A DNA stretch of 64,000 bases from JARRNE01 sp963824085 (GCA_963824085.1 CAWGNT010000009.1:186001-250000), one strand, 5' to 3'. Positions 51,233 through 59,826 are shown, counted from the stretch's first letter. Numbers and translations: made by a program. The notes: generated by a model not told the origin, from the sequence alone.

Positions 51233-51284
51233 AAGTCAGTACCTAAAGGTGAGAGTGCGGAAAAACGACGTGCAGTGTGCCCCA

Positions 51285-52184
51285 TCAGCGAAGGACGAAG
51301 GCGAGGCCGAGCAGGCCAAGCATTACCGGCCATTTCCACACCAGGCGGACCAGGTCCTCCGTCCGATAGCGTGGAAACACGAAGGCGATGGTCATAGGAA
51401 TAGACACCACGGCGAAGATCTTTATCAGAAAACTGATCCAGTTCTCCCCGCCGCCGAGGAACAGCGTGGCGTAGAGGACGCCGGCGGTGTAGAGCTGGAA
51501 ACACTGCATCACGAAAAGCCCACCGAGGAACTTTCCACCCATCTCCACCATCGGTCCGGTCGCGATCTCCGCCGGCGCGATATAGATCTCGAAAGGCTGC
51601 TTGCCCAGCATCGCCTGCAGACCGAACATCCCGGCGATGGCCAGCAACGGCATTTGCACGGCACCCCAGCCTGACACGCCCGCCGCCTGCTGCAAGGCAA
51701 TGATCTCCACCAGGTTCGTCGTACCGTAGTGGTATGCGACCCCGAAGATCACAATTACGAAGGGGACATCGTAGGCGAGCATGGCGGTGAGCGCACGGGA
51801 GATGCCGATGGAGCCGTTCGGGTTCGCGCACTGCCCCACTCCGAGGGCCAGTCCCAGGGAGGGAATCATGGTCATGTACAGGAGAACGATGAGCCCACCT
51901 TTTTCAGCGATGCCGTTCATGCCCGGCACCGGCAGCAGTGTCTCCGCGGCCACATATCCCCCGATCGCCATTACGATGCCGATCTCATGGATCAGCCCAT
52001 GGGAGATCTGGGTCTCCTTGCCGTGGAGCTTCACAATGTCGTATAGGGGTTGAAGAATCGGAGGCCCGACCCGCCGCTGCATCTTCGCGGCGATCTTGCG
52101 CATCATCAACACCATGAAGAGGCCGACAACGAAGGCCACCAGGGGCATGAGGACGAGCTCTAGAAGGATCTCTCTCCAGTCCAT
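51285..52184 (-). CDS. nuoH: NuoH/MbxM-like membrane subunit
   Basis: 299 residues and about eight transmembrane helices. Conserved NuoH features: MRKIAAKMQRRVGPPILQPLYDIVKLHGKE (the quinone-cavity loop), SIGISRALTAMLAYDVPFVIVI, and QPFEIYIAPAEIATGPMVEMGGK, where acidic residues of the E-channel lie. It links the Fe-S arm to the ion-pumping subunits. It lies between the two groups in the same order as MbxM. Confidence 0.93.
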   Translation of the reverse strand: MDWREILLELVLMPLVAFVVGLFMVLMMRKIAAKMQRRVGPPILQPLYDIVKLHGKETQISHGLIHEIGIVMAIGGYVAAETLLPVPGMNGIAEKGGLIVLLYMTMIPSLGLALGVGQCANPNGSIGISRALTAMLAYDVPFVIVIFGVAYHYGTTNLVEIIALQQAAGVSGWGAVQMPLLAIAGMFGLQAMLGKQPFEIYIAPAEIATGPMVEMGGKFLGGLFVMQCFQLYTAGVLYATLFLGGGENWISFLIKIFAVVSIPMTIAFVFPRYRTEDLVRLVWKWPVMLGLLGLAFVLR

Positions 52185-52225
52185 CGCATTAACCTTAGAA
52201 ACCTAAACGCGTCGAAAATTCGCCG

Positions 52226-54094
52226 TCACAAGATCAGCCAGGCCATGGCGACCACCGCGGTCACCAGAAGAAACAGCGTGGGCTGAACGTACCGGTACAG
52301 ACCGTTCATAGCGACGGACACGAAATCGACACCTGCGGCCAGGGTTCCCTCGACCCACTGGAAGCTTCCGCGATACCAGGGTCCAATTAGGTGCATGACG
52401 CCGGCGTAAAAGTTGTCGCTGTATTGATAGCGCACATCAGCCGTCAGGAAGTGACCGCCCGCATAGTTGTCGAGCTGATGAACCCGCTTGGACTTGTTGC
52501 CGAAACCGAAGAATACCAGTGCACCTACGCCAAAGCCGGCGAACAGGACACTCACCACCCAGATCATGTCGAGACTGCCGCGTGGATCATCGACGCCACC
52601 GAGTGTGTGCTGGAGCACGGGAAGACCGACAGCCCTTTGCGCTGCCGCTACCCAATCCATCGCGGGTCCTGGAATGAACCCGGCCAGGAACACCAGGGTT
52701 GCGAGCATGAGCATCGGGATCAGCATGGACAGGGGTGCCTCCCGTACATGCTCATGCTCGACGCGGAGTTGGCCGAGGAAGATGTTGTGAATCAGCTTAT
52801 AGACGGAGAGGATAGTGCCGAGTGTACCGACGACTGCCGCCACGAAAAGCAGGGGCATCCCCTCCGTCAACAGCGACCGATAGATCATCCACTTCGACAC
52901 GAACCCGGCCATGGGCGGTAGGCCTGCGAGGCTGATAATCCCGGCCAGGAGAACGAGGAAAGAGAGCGGCATCCGCGTAACCAGCCCGCCCAGCTTGTTG
53001 AGATCCGCAGTACCAGTACGGTGCATTACCGCAAAGACCGCCATCAGCAAGGCCGCTTGCGTCGCGCCGTAGTTGAATACATGCAGCAAGCCGCCGCCTG
53101 TGCCCAAGGCGTCCCCTATCGTCAGTCCCAACAGCATGTACCCCCCTTGCCCAATGCCGTGCCAGGCAAGGAGGTAACGCGCATCGTTCTGCTTGAGTGC
53201 CGTATAGGTAGGCAGGATGATGGTCAAGGCCGCGACCCAGCCTATCAGCTCGCGCGCCGAAAAGAAGGTGTAAGGGATCGCCAGCTCCGTCAGCCGGGCA
53301 ATGCCCACCAATTGAATCAGGACTACGATGATTGCGTAGAGGCCCATGCGGGCCGAGATCGCGCCGAAGAAGGCCGACCCGGGCCCCGGCGTTTCCGCAT
53401 ACGCGCCCGCCTGCCACAGATGGAAGGGTATCAGCCCCATCTTCACCGCAAATCCGCCGCCGAACAGTAAGACCAGAGTCCAGATCTGGCCACCTGTCAA
53501 TCCCGGCAATGCGGCGGCTACCTTCCCGTATTCCAGAGATCCTGCCACGCTGTATAGCAGCGCCATCCCGCCGAGGATAGCCATCGCACCACCCATGGCA
53601 TAGGTGACGTACCGGAGCGCTGCTCGGGTGGCGGGACCACCGGCAAGTGTCATCAGGAGGAAGCTCGCCCAGCTGACCAGCTCCCAGCCCAGGAACAAGG
53701 ACAGGAAGTCGCCGCTCCCCACCAGAAGCAGCATGCTGAAGACATTGAGCGCAATCGCCACGTGGAACAGCCTTGCCGACTGTCCCCTCTTTACGTACGT
53801 GTCCAGCCAAGCGCCGGCAGCGTACCACGCAGTCACCACCGCCGCCCCGAGGGTAATCAGGGCAAAGAACCACGACATCGCGTCATAGCGCCAGGTTATC
53901 GGCTGTCCCAACACGCTTATTGCTATCGACGAGGTCACCGGACCGTGCTGCAGGGCGCCCGTCTTGATCAAGAGGACGAGCTGGACTGCATAGAGAAGTA
54001 CTGCCATCCAACCCGCGAAACGCAGGCGACCGAACAGCAGCAGAGCGAAAGCCGTGAGCCCCGAAACGAGCAGCAAGTGGTCCAAAGCGGTCAT
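52226..54094 (-). CDS. Second antiporter-like subunit (NuoL/MbxH'-type), 622 residues
   Basis: Large polytopic protein of the MrpA/D/NuoL/M/N family. Proton-pump residues are recognisable: Glu in FLGWELVSWASFLLM (TM5), Lys in FGGGFAVKMGLIPFHLWQAGAYAETPGPGSAFFG (TM7), His in LLAWHGIGQGGYMLLG (TM8), and Lys in MAGFVSKWMIYRSLL (TM12 equivalent). The C-terminal 130 residues add a further helix and a soluble stretch (NKSKRVHQLDNYAGGHF). Paired with the next subunit it gives the complex two antiporter modules, as in Mbx (MbxH and MbxH'). Confidence 0.9.
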   Translation of the reverse strand: MTALDHLLLVSGLTAFALLLFGRLRFAGWMAVLLYAVQLVLLIKTGALQHGPVTSSIAISVLGQPITWRYDAMSWFFALITLGAAVVTAWYAAGAWLDTYVKRGQSARLFHVAIALNVFSMLLLVGSGDFLSLFLGWELVSWASFLLMTLAGGPATRAALRYVTYAMGGAMAILGGMALLYSVAGSLEYGKVAAALPGLTGGQIWTLVLLFGGGFAVKMGLIPFHLWQAGAYAETPGPGSAFFGAISARMGLYAIIVVLIQLVGIARLTELAIPYTFFSARELIGWVAALTIILPTYTALKQNDARYLLAWHGIGQGGYMLLGLTIGDALGTGGGLLHVFNYGATQAALLMAVFAVMHRTGTADLNKLGGLVTRMPLSFLVLLAGIISLAGLPPMAGFVSKWMIYRSLLTEGMPLLFVAAVVGTLGTILSVYKLIHNIFLGQLRVEHEHVREAPLSMLIPMLMLATLVFLAGFIPGPAMDWVAAAQRAVGLPVLQHTLGGVDDPRGSLDMIWVVSVLFAGFGVGALVFFGFGNKSKRVHQLDNYAGGHFLTADVRYQYSDNFYAGVMHLIGPWYRGSFQWVEGTLAAGVDFVSVAMNGLYRYVQPTLFLLVTAVVAMAWLIL

Positions 54095-54109
54095 GGCGGT
54101 TCCGTAAAG

Positions 54110-55678
54110 CTATTGAAGCGTGGCGACGGTACTCAATGCCCCGATCGGCGTGAGTCCAAGTGGGCCGGCACCGAGGGGTGCAGTCGCCGTCTCGGCGTCG
54201 GCGCGCTCGTCGTCCAAGGTCCCCGCAACCGCGCTCGGAAACACGGTCGACACATAGGCCGATACGTCTGCCGCTTGCTCCGCCACTCCCCGCAGCCGGT
54301 CGCCAACCGGGGAAATCATCAGGGTAACGGCAACCGTAGCAGCCCCCAGCAGAGCGGCCGCACCCACGTCCGACTTGGCGTGCGCGGCGGGCGGCATGTC
54401 GACCTTGTCATACAGGTGCACCGCCAGCCGGAACAGGTAATTGGCCTCCAGGACAGTCACGACCAGGATGGTGGCGAACGCCGCCATGTGCAGGAATTGC
54501 CCCTGTTGAGCCAGCCCCACCAGTACCAGCACCTTGGTCCAGAATCCCGGGAGCGGCGGGACCCCGACCAGAGAAAGGGAGAAGAGCACGAACAGCCCCG
54601 CGGCAATGGGGGACCTACGGGCGGCACCCGTCAGCGCACCCAGGGCGCCGTTCCAGCGCACGGCGAGGCCGAACAGGGCCGGCTTGACGAGCAGGTGGTG
54701 CAGCATCACGGCCAACCCTGCAAGCAGACCCGCCGGGCCGGGCAGCGAAAAGGCGATGAACACCATCCCCAGCTGACCAATAGAGGAGAAGGCCAGCATG
54801 CGCGGAAAGTCTTTCGCCCGCCAGGCGGCGAGCTCGCCGCTGAAGGTGCCCAATATCCCGAGCACCAACATCGCCTGGGCGGCTTCCGGCTGGTTGAAGA
54901 CCAACACCAGCAGCCGCACTACGACCAGCACCGCGAGCTTGGAGATCAGCCCAGCCAAGAGCGCGGACACCCGCGCCGGCGCAGTCGCATAGACCTCTGG
55001 GACCCAGGCGTTAACGGGAAAGAGCTCACCCTTGACACCAAAGCCGAGCAGCAGGAGGACAAAAGCGCCAAGGCCAGAGGAATTAGTCAGAGTCGTCGGC
55101 GCCAATTGGGCAAGCTGCGCCAGGTTCAGGGTCCCCGTCTTCGTATAGATGATGGCCACCCCCAACAACGCCAGCAAGGACCCCAGGGCGCTGAGGAAGA
55201 GGTACCGTATCGTCGCCACATAGGCCCTTCCGGTCCCATTGATGCTCACCAATCCGAACGAGGCGACGGTAACCAGCTCGTAGAACACGTAGATATTGAA
55301 CAGATCTCCTGACAGGGCCAGCCCCGCTCCCGCCGCGAGCAGCAGCAACAGCAGCGCCTCTTCTCGAGAGCGGGCCTCCCCTTCTCGAGTCCAGGGCCAG
55401 AACAGCAGTCCAAAGAGCGGCACCGCAAGGGCAAACAGGAGCGCAAGCTTGTCGACGTACAGAACGATTCCAAGGGGCGGCGCGAATCCCCCCAAGGCGA
55501 CGCTGAAGGGCGCTGCGCCGTGGATGCTCCAGATGTCCCAGATGATCCAGGCGCTGACCGCCAGGACCGCTGGGCCCAGTAGCCTGGCGAGCTGGCCTGC
55601 GACCCGATCGAGCGGTTGGACCAAGAAGGCGGCGAGCAGCGGAAGCACTATCGGCAGCACGATCATGCCCATGCTCAT
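54110..55678 (-). CDS. mnhD: MrpD/NuoN-like antiporter subunit
   Basis: 522 residues, about 14 transmembrane helices. Family landmarks: NIYVFYELVTVASFGLVS (TM5 Glu), FGVKGELFPVNAWVPEVYATAPARVSALLAGLISKLAVLVV (TM7 and TM8 Lys) and MLAFSSIGQLGMVFIAFS. It resembles MrpD of Na+/H+ antiporters and MbxH. The ATG overlaps the mnhC-like stop (ATGA). In a stand-alone Mrp operon MrpA would be present; here it is replaced by small MbxD/MbxE-like pieces. Confidence 0.91.
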   Translation of the reverse strand: MSMGMIVLPIVLPLLAAFLVQPLDRVAGQLARLLGPAVLAVSAWIIWDIWSIHGAAPFSVALGGFAPPLGIVLYVDKLALLFALAVPLFGLLFWPWTREGEARSREEALLLLLLAAGAGLALSGDLFNIYVFYELVTVASFGLVSINGTGRAYVATIRYLFLSALGSLLALLGVAIIYTKTGTLNLAQLAQLAPTTLTNSSGLGAFVLLLLGFGVKGELFPVNAWVPEVYATAPARVSALLAGLISKLAVLVVVRLLVLVFNQPEAAQAMLVLGILGTFSGELAAWRAKDFPRMLAFSSIGQLGMVFIAFSLPGPAGLLAGLAVMLHHLLVKPALFGLAVRWNGALGALTGAARRSPIAAGLFVLFSLSLVGVPPLPGFWTKVLVLVGLAQQGQFLHMAAFATILVVTVLEANYLFRLAVHLYDKVDMPPAAHAKSDVGAAALLGAATVAVTLMISPVGDRLRGVAEQAADVSAYVSTVFPSAVAGTLDDERADAETATAPLGAGPLGLTPIGALSTVATLQ

Positions 55679-56139
55679 GACTTCGCCTCCTTGGCCGGCA
55701 CCACCGCAGGCGGGAGCGGCCGCTCGCCGGCCGGGGCATGCAGACTACCGGGCGCCTCGATTCCAGCGGCCGCCGCAATATCGACCTCCATTCTCAGGTG
55801 CAGCTCCCGCAAGTCCAGAGTGCCGTAGGCGTTATAGAGGCGCATGAGCACCCCTACGGCCAGGGCCTGAATGCCGACGCCGATCACGATCGCCGTCAGC
55901 ACCAATGCCTGGGGCACGGGGTCCACCATTCGAGCCGCTTCTGCGCCCGTGAGAATCGGCGCCACGGCATCTCCACGAAACCCGGCAAGCACCAGCAGCA
56001 GGTTCCCGCCGGCCTCGGCGATCGCCAGAGCCAGCAGCATGCGAAAGAGATGACTCCCCATTACTAGCCCGACGACACCGATTGCCACCAAGCCGATGGC
56101 GCCCGCGTACAGCACCGTCTCCAAGGAAAACGCCATCAT
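55675..56139 (-). CDS. mnhC: MrpC/NuoK-like subunit
   Basis: 154 residues. Three transmembrane helices, with the NuoK/MrpC pattern GAIGLVAIGVVGLVMGSHLFRMLLALAIAEAGGNLLLV, and DPVPQALVLTAIVIGVGIQALAVGVLMRLY with the MrpC signature PQALVLTAIVI. A C-terminal 40-residue tail rich in Ala/Pro is extra relative to typical MrpC. Start at ATG 56137-56139, overlapping the mnhB-like stop. Confidence 0.9.
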   Translation of the reverse strand: MMAFSLETVLYAGAIGLVAIGVVGLVMGSHLFRMLLALAIAEAGGNLLLVLAGFRGDAVAPILTGAEAARMVDPVPQALVLTAIVIGVGIQALAVGVLMRLYNAYGTLDLRELHLRMEVDIAAAAGIEAPGSLHAPAGERPLPPAVVPAKEAKS

Positions 56140-56828
56140 CGGTCGCTCGCCTCCGCGTCCGAGAGCTGGGCCATAAGCCCAGCGAGCTCCGCTCCCACCT
56201 TGAGGCCGATCGCAATTGAGAGCAGGGGCAGGGTTCCAGCGGAAACGAGGTGTCCCAGAGTCCCCTTGTCCACCAATAAAGGCTTCAAGAATTCGCCGTC
56301 CGTCACCAGCGCCCAAAGCCCAATTAGGATGAAAGATGCGCCGGCCAGCCCCTCGATCCAGCTGATCGCGGCGTGACCGAGACTCCGATCGGGCCGCGCA
56401 AGCACCGCTACGAAAAAGGCGGCTGCCAAGATAACCCCGCCCTGGAAGCCACCGCCGGGTGTCAGGTGCCCGTGGACGATGATGTAGAAGCCAACCACGA
56501 GCAGCAGCGGAAACAGCAGATCGCCACCCGCGCTCAAGATGAACCCACCCGCCGGATCCCGTGGTGCATCGCTCCGCCGCCGGCCAAGGACCAGACCGAT
56601 AGCAGTGGCGGCGGCAAAGAGGACGGACAGCTCGCCGAGGGTGTCGAATCCCCGATACCCGGACACGACGGCCGTCACAATGTTCGCCGCACCTACCTGC
56701 GCCGGAGCCGCGGCGAGAATACCCTGCCCCACGCGCATCGGCGGGTGCCCAAAACCGAGCTGCGACGCGATCACCAACAGCAGGAATGCCAGGCCGGCGG
56801 TGAAGACGAGTGAGGCCAGGTTACGCAT
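56136..56828 (-). CDS. mnhB: MrpB-like subunit with N-terminal MbxE/MrpA-tail extension
   Basis: 230 residues from ATG 56826-56828. Residues 1-95 contain AANIVTAVVSGYRGFDTLGELSVLFAAATAIGLVL, the fold of MbhE/MbxE and of the far end of MrpA (the FDTLGE motif). The rest is MrpB: GFYIIVHGHLTPGGGFQGGVILAAAFF and ISWIEGLAGASFILIGL. So two subunits that are separate in Pyrococcus Mbx appear fused here. It overlaps both neighbours by a few bases. Confidence 0.88.
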   Translation of the reverse strand: MRNLASLVFTAGLAFLLLVIASQLGFGHPPMRVGQGILAAAPAQVGAANIVTAVVSGYRGFDTLGELSVLFAAATAIGLVLGRRRSDAPRDPAGGFILSAGGDLLFPLLLVVGFYIIVHGHLTPGGGFQGGVILAAAFFVAVLARPDRSLGHAAISWIEGLAGASFILIGLWALVTDGEFLKPLLVDKGTLGHLVSAGTLPLLSIAIGLKVGAELAGLMAQLSDAEASDR

Positions 56829-57126
56829 CGCGCCCCTCCCGTTGCTGGGTAGGAACCAAGGCATGGGCGGTACCACGATCACCCTCGAGACGCCATAGAC
56901 CAAGGCGCCGAAGCCCGAGGGCGAGGACTACGCCGCTCAGCCCCGCGCCAACGGCTGCTTCTGTCATGGCCACGTCGGGTGCCCGCATCAGCACAAACAG
57001 GACCGAGACGCCGAGCGAGACGACCGAGGAGGCGGCCACTGCACCAATGAGGTTCCTTACCGTCAACACGGCAACTGCTGAAGCCAGCAGGACGAGCACA
57101 AATACAAGCGCTATCCAGGTAATCAA
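56821..57126 (-). CDS. MbxD/MrpA C-terminal-like small membrane subunit (DUF4040)
   Basis: 101 residues with three hydrophobic helices. VRNLIGAVAASSVVSLGVSVLFVLMRAPDVAMTEAAVGAGLSGVVLALGLRR matches MbhD/MbxD and the DUF4040 part of MrpA (APDVAMTEA motif). Starts 25 bp after the mnhG stop, overlaps the next gene by 8 bases. Confidence 0.88.
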   Translation of the reverse strand: MITWIALVFVLVLLASAVAVLTVRNLIGAVAASSVVSLGVSVLFVLMRAPDVAMTEAAVGAGLSGVVLALGLRRLGLWRLEGDRGTAHALVPTQQREGRDA

Positions 57127-57150
57127 AGGAAAGTCCCCACGCTCAAAATC

Positions 57151-57465
57151 CTAAAGGCTGGGTTCATCGCCCCGTTTGTCGCCTGCCCGCCACGGCCGCA
57201 CCCCGGAGAGATAGAGTGCACGGGCGATCGTGGAAGAGCTCACCGGACTGGTGAACAAGATAAATCCCCCGATGCACAGGAGCTTCGACCACCACTGCGG
57301 ATGCAGCATCGCTATTCCGACAAGGAAAGAGATCGCCCCGAGGGTAACGGCCTTGGTGCCCGCCTGAATCCGGTTGTAGACGTCGGGCATGCGCAGAAGC
57401 CCGAGGGCGCCGAGAAGGGAGAACGCCGCTCCGAGAAGCAAGAACATATCAGCGATGAATCTCAT
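57151..57465 (-). CDS. mnhG: MrpG-like subunit (MbxC)
   Basis: 104 residues, three transmembrane helices. The MrpG signature is LLLGAAFSLLGALGLLRMPDVYNRIQAGTKAVTLG. It is coupled to mnhF by overlapping stop and start codons. Required structurally for Mrp antiport. Confidence 0.93.
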   Translation of the reverse strand: MRFIADMFLLLGAAFSLLGALGLLRMPDVYNRIQAGTKAVTLGAISFLVGIAMLHPQWWSKLLCIGGFILFTSPVSSSTIARALYLSGVRPWRAGDKRGDEPSL

Positions 57466-57728
57466 GCCCGACTTCCCTCAATTGCACGCGCGATGGCAAC
57501 GACCGCGACGAACGCCAGCACTCCATAGATCAAGGCCACGTCCAGATACAGCGAACTGCCCAGCACGATCGCCATCCCGGCCAAACCCGTCGTTGTGATC
57601 ACCGACATGGTGTCCGCCGCGATAATGCGATCCGGAGAACGCGGCCCGATGATCAGGCGCAGCAGTCCGAGCAGCAGCGCAGCACCCATCAACATCAACG
57701 CCAGTATTTCCAAAGGGTTCAGACTCAT
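57462..57728 (-). CDS. mnhF: MrpF-like subunit (MbxB)
   Basis: 88 residues, three transmembrane helices. The family motif is LLRLIIGPRSPDRIIAADTMSVITTTGLAGMAIVLG, with the conserved Asp implicated in ion transport. It overlaps mnhE by ATGA and mnhG likewise. Confidence 0.93.
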   Translation of the reverse strand: MSLNPLEILALMLMGAALLLGLLRLIIGPRSPDRIIAADTMSVITTTGLAGMAIVLGSSLYLDVALIYGVLAFVAVVAIARAIEGSRA

Positions 57729-58249
57729 TTCAGAAATCCGATTATGTGGCGCTCGAACGATTCGGAAATACCTCTCGTCGCCCCCGCGAGGTCGGTACCA
57801 GGAGGGCAGTCGATCCAGTGCACAAGGATGTGGTCCCCCTGCACGTCGACCGACAGGGTGCCGGGCGTCAGGGTTATGCTATTGGCAAGCAGGAGCTTAC
57901 CCAGGGACGACGTAAGATTGGTATGCACGGCGACAACGGCTGGGCGGATAGGTAACGATGGAGTCAGAACCCGTCGAGCCACGTCGAGATTTGCCCTCAC
58001 TAGAGCCCCGAAGAAATAAAAGAGATACCGGATCACGTGGACCGGGGCCGCGGGCGTCAGTCTGACCCCGCTCAGAATGGCGAGCCTCGGGCCGGCAACG
58101 ACAGTCACGATCGCCCCGACGACAAGGGCGGCCACGACTTCATCCGAGCGCACAGTGCCGACAAGAAGCAGCCACAGCACCACCACGACGCCGAAGCTAA
58201 ACAAGTAGTGCGCAAACGAGGGACGGAGGTCGGGGGAAGGAAGCTCCAT
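57725..58249 (-). CDS. mnhE: MrpE-like subunit (MbxA), first gene of the operon
   Basis: 174 residues. N-terminal helices FSFGVVVVLWLLLVGT and VVAALVVGAIVTVVA, then the cytoplasmic domain with LLANSITLTPGTLSVDVQGDHILVHWID, the MrpE signature. It is preceded by 276 bp without a gene and a candidate extended -10 promoter, so it likely heads the 14-gene transcript. Confidence 0.93.
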   Translation of the reverse strand: MELPSPDLRPSFAHYLFSFGVVVVLWLLLVGTVRSDEVVAALVVGAIVTVVAGPRLAILSGVRLTPAAPVHVIRYLFYFFGALVRANLDVARRVLTPSLPIRPAVVAVHTNLTSSLGKLLLANSITLTPGTLSVDVQGDHILVHWIDCPPGTDLAGATRGISESFERHIIGFLK

Positions 58250-58352
58250 TCGATTACCTCGCTACAACGGGAGCCCTGATTTCGATGGGGCACGAGAGCC
58301 CTTGACCAGCATCCTGCCGAGCGTGGGGGGCTCCCAGCGATTTCGGGTTCGC

Positions 58353-58380
58353 ATTCTATCACACAGAAGTGAAAACAAAT
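58353..58380 (-). promoter_or_regulatory. Candidate extended -10 promoter of the Mbx-like operon
   Basis: On the minus strand TGA-TAGAAT (58353-58361) forms an extended -10, with a weak TTTGTT-like -35 about 15 nt upstream (58374-58379). Transcription would start near 58346, about 97 nt before mnhE. The rest of the 276-bp spacer shows no gene. Confidence 0.4.
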
Positions 58381-58525
58381 CCCCTTCGCCCTCTGCAAAA
58401 TTTTCGGACGCCGAGCGCCAGTGTCGCACGCAACGCCACCTAATCGCGGACCTCGGTTGAGACGGACTGAACGGTCAATCCGGCCGTCGGTCTAGCGAGA
58501 AGGCGGCAAAGGCGAGAGCATTGGG

Positions 58526-59035
58526 TCAGAGAACGGAGAACAGGGCCGCCCAGCGTCGCTCGAGGAGCGTGATCCGCCTGCGCTTCTCCTTGGCCAGGTG
58601 AGCAAAAAGGTCCTCCAACGGCCCCTCCGGCGTAACGTCGAAGAGATAGCCATAGTGCTCGAACGCGATCCGCTCGATGCCGAGGGCGTACTCCAGAATA
58701 TCGTCGTCCAGGACGTCGTCCGGGAGATCAGGCAGGTAGGCAAAGTCGGTGAAATCGGCGCAGGTCGCCGGCCGTTTGACGCAATGCTCCAAATGGTCGC
58801 TGAGCTGCTCATCGCGGGATAGATCCCGAAGGTGCCCATACTGGGTCATGGCCTCCGCGGCGAGCTGTAAAACGAGGGGGCGAACCTCGGCGGGAACCCG
58901 ATGACCAAGCGACTGGTACACCTGATGGGTCGTCTGCTCGAACTCCATCGCCGTTTCGAGGACGGCGGCGAGCGACTTGCAGTCGCGGAGGGTTCGCAGG
59001 CGTTGGGTTGGAAGTGCTTGAGTGCTGGCGGACAT
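58526..59035 (-). CDS. Degenerate ferritin-like protein lacking EExxH motifs
   Basis: 169 residues, aligned over its length with the paralogs at 46456-46965 and 59329-59826 (shared LPDLPDDVLDDDILEYA and ERIAFEHY). E33, E121 and E126 are kept, but the first EExxH reads E61-A-M-T-Q65 and the second E150-K-R-R-R154, so four diiron ligands are lost. It is unlikely to bind iron in the normal way. It may be a structural or regulatory partner of the intact paralog. It lies upstream of the Mbx-like operon on the same strand and is divergent from the intact paralog. Confidence 0.82.
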   Translation of the reverse strand: MSASTQALPTQRLRTLRDCKSLAAVLETAMEFEQTTHQVYQSLGHRVPAEVRPLVLQLAAEAMTQYGHLRDLSRDEQLSDHLEHCVKRPATCADFTDFAYLPDLPDDVLDDDILEYALGIERIAFEHYGYLFDVTPEGPLEDLFAHLAKEKRRRITLLERRWAALFSVL

Positions 59036-59152
59036 ATCGCTACCCGCTCGCCTTAGGCGATCGCCGGAAAATCATGTACCAAATCGCGCGGGACCTTCCT
59101 TCGCCCGCAGACTGCAAACGGCATCATTAAGGTTACACTATGCTGAATAAGA

Positions 59153-59202
59153 CGCTGATCAAATCAGCCTCGCCCGCGAAACTGGACACCGCGCGCTGAA
59201 AA
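59153..59202 (+). repeat. Shortened relative of the modular repeat, between the divergent ferritin-like genes
   Basis: CTGATCAAATCAGC, then CTCGCCCGCG (59155-59178), matches 40981-41004 at about 21 of 24 bases, and ACCGCGCGCTGAAAA (59188-59202) matches the start of module A at 41084-41096. GCTGAT-CAA-ATCAGC forms a 6-bp hairpin at 59154-59168. It lies in the 293-bp divergent spacer, which holds no gene. Confidence 0.55.
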
Positions 59203-59328
59203 CCGAAGGTTGATCGTTGTCCGTGCCGGACGGCCTCCGGTGCCATACGGCAGCGAGCCTTGCAGGATTCCGCGAGGGCCCGTTTTGCGGCAACAGTTTG
59301 CTCCTACCACGTCTTGACCGGATCAGCT

Positions 59329-59826
59329 ATGTGCGACCAGCGCGAAACCCGTTTGCAGCCGCTCCTCGCCAGCATGACCGTCGGGGAGGTGCTGCAGACC
59401 GCGATGACCTTCGAGCTGAATGCGGCGCGCCTTTATCGCACCCTTGCCGAGACAGTGCGACTCGAGGTGCGGCCGCTCGTGGAAGAGCTTGCGACGGAAG
59501 AGACGGAGCATCATCGGCTTCTGAGACAGCTGTCCCAGCATCAAGGGATGGTGGAACGCCTGAAGGAACGAATTCGGACACCGGCGACTGCCCAAGAGTT
59601 CCGCGCATATGTCAATCTTCCGGAGCTTCCGGCGGATCCCCTCGACGATGACCTGCTGGAGTATGCCCAGGATCGCGAGCGAATCGCCTTCGAGCACTAC
59701 GCTCACCTCGCCGACGTAGCAATGCCCGGACCTTTGCGTGACCTCTTCCGATTCCTCCGCGACGAGGAGGGGAAGCACGCAGGAAGACTCGCCACCCGCT
59801 GGGCGACCATGTTCTCCGTCTTTTAA
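59329..59826 (+). CDS. Ferritin-like diiron protein
   Basis: 165 residues from ATG 59329. Intact ligand set: E29 (TFELNAARLY), E57-E58-x-x-H61 (TEETEHHR), E122 (FEHY) and E146-E147-x-x-H150 (DEEGKHAG). It shares LPELPADPLDDDLLEYA and MFSVF with the degenerate paralog and matches the operon-end paralog. A start 23 codons earlier (59260) is open but its added residues look unlike the family. Transcribed away from the Mbx-like operon. Confidence 0.87.
   Translation: MCDQRETRLQPLLASMTVGEVLQTAMTFELNAARLYRTLAETVRLEVRPLVEELATEETEHHRLLRQLSQHQGMVERLKERIRTPATAQEFRAYVNLPELPADPLDDDLLEYAQDRERIAFEHYAHLADVAMPGPLRDLFRFLRDEEGKHAGRLATRWATMFSVF

Noticed and set aside
48791..55678. Reading the cluster as a functional group 4 [NiFe] hydrogenase
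   Set aside because: The NuoD-like subunit lacks half of the nickel-ligating Cys residues, and no maturation genes are present.
46462..58249. Reading the cluster as a plain Mrp Na+/H+ antiporter next to complex I
   Set aside because: There is no full-length MrpA, the Nuo subunits cover only B, C, D, H and an I-like fusion, and the gene order is that of Mbx.
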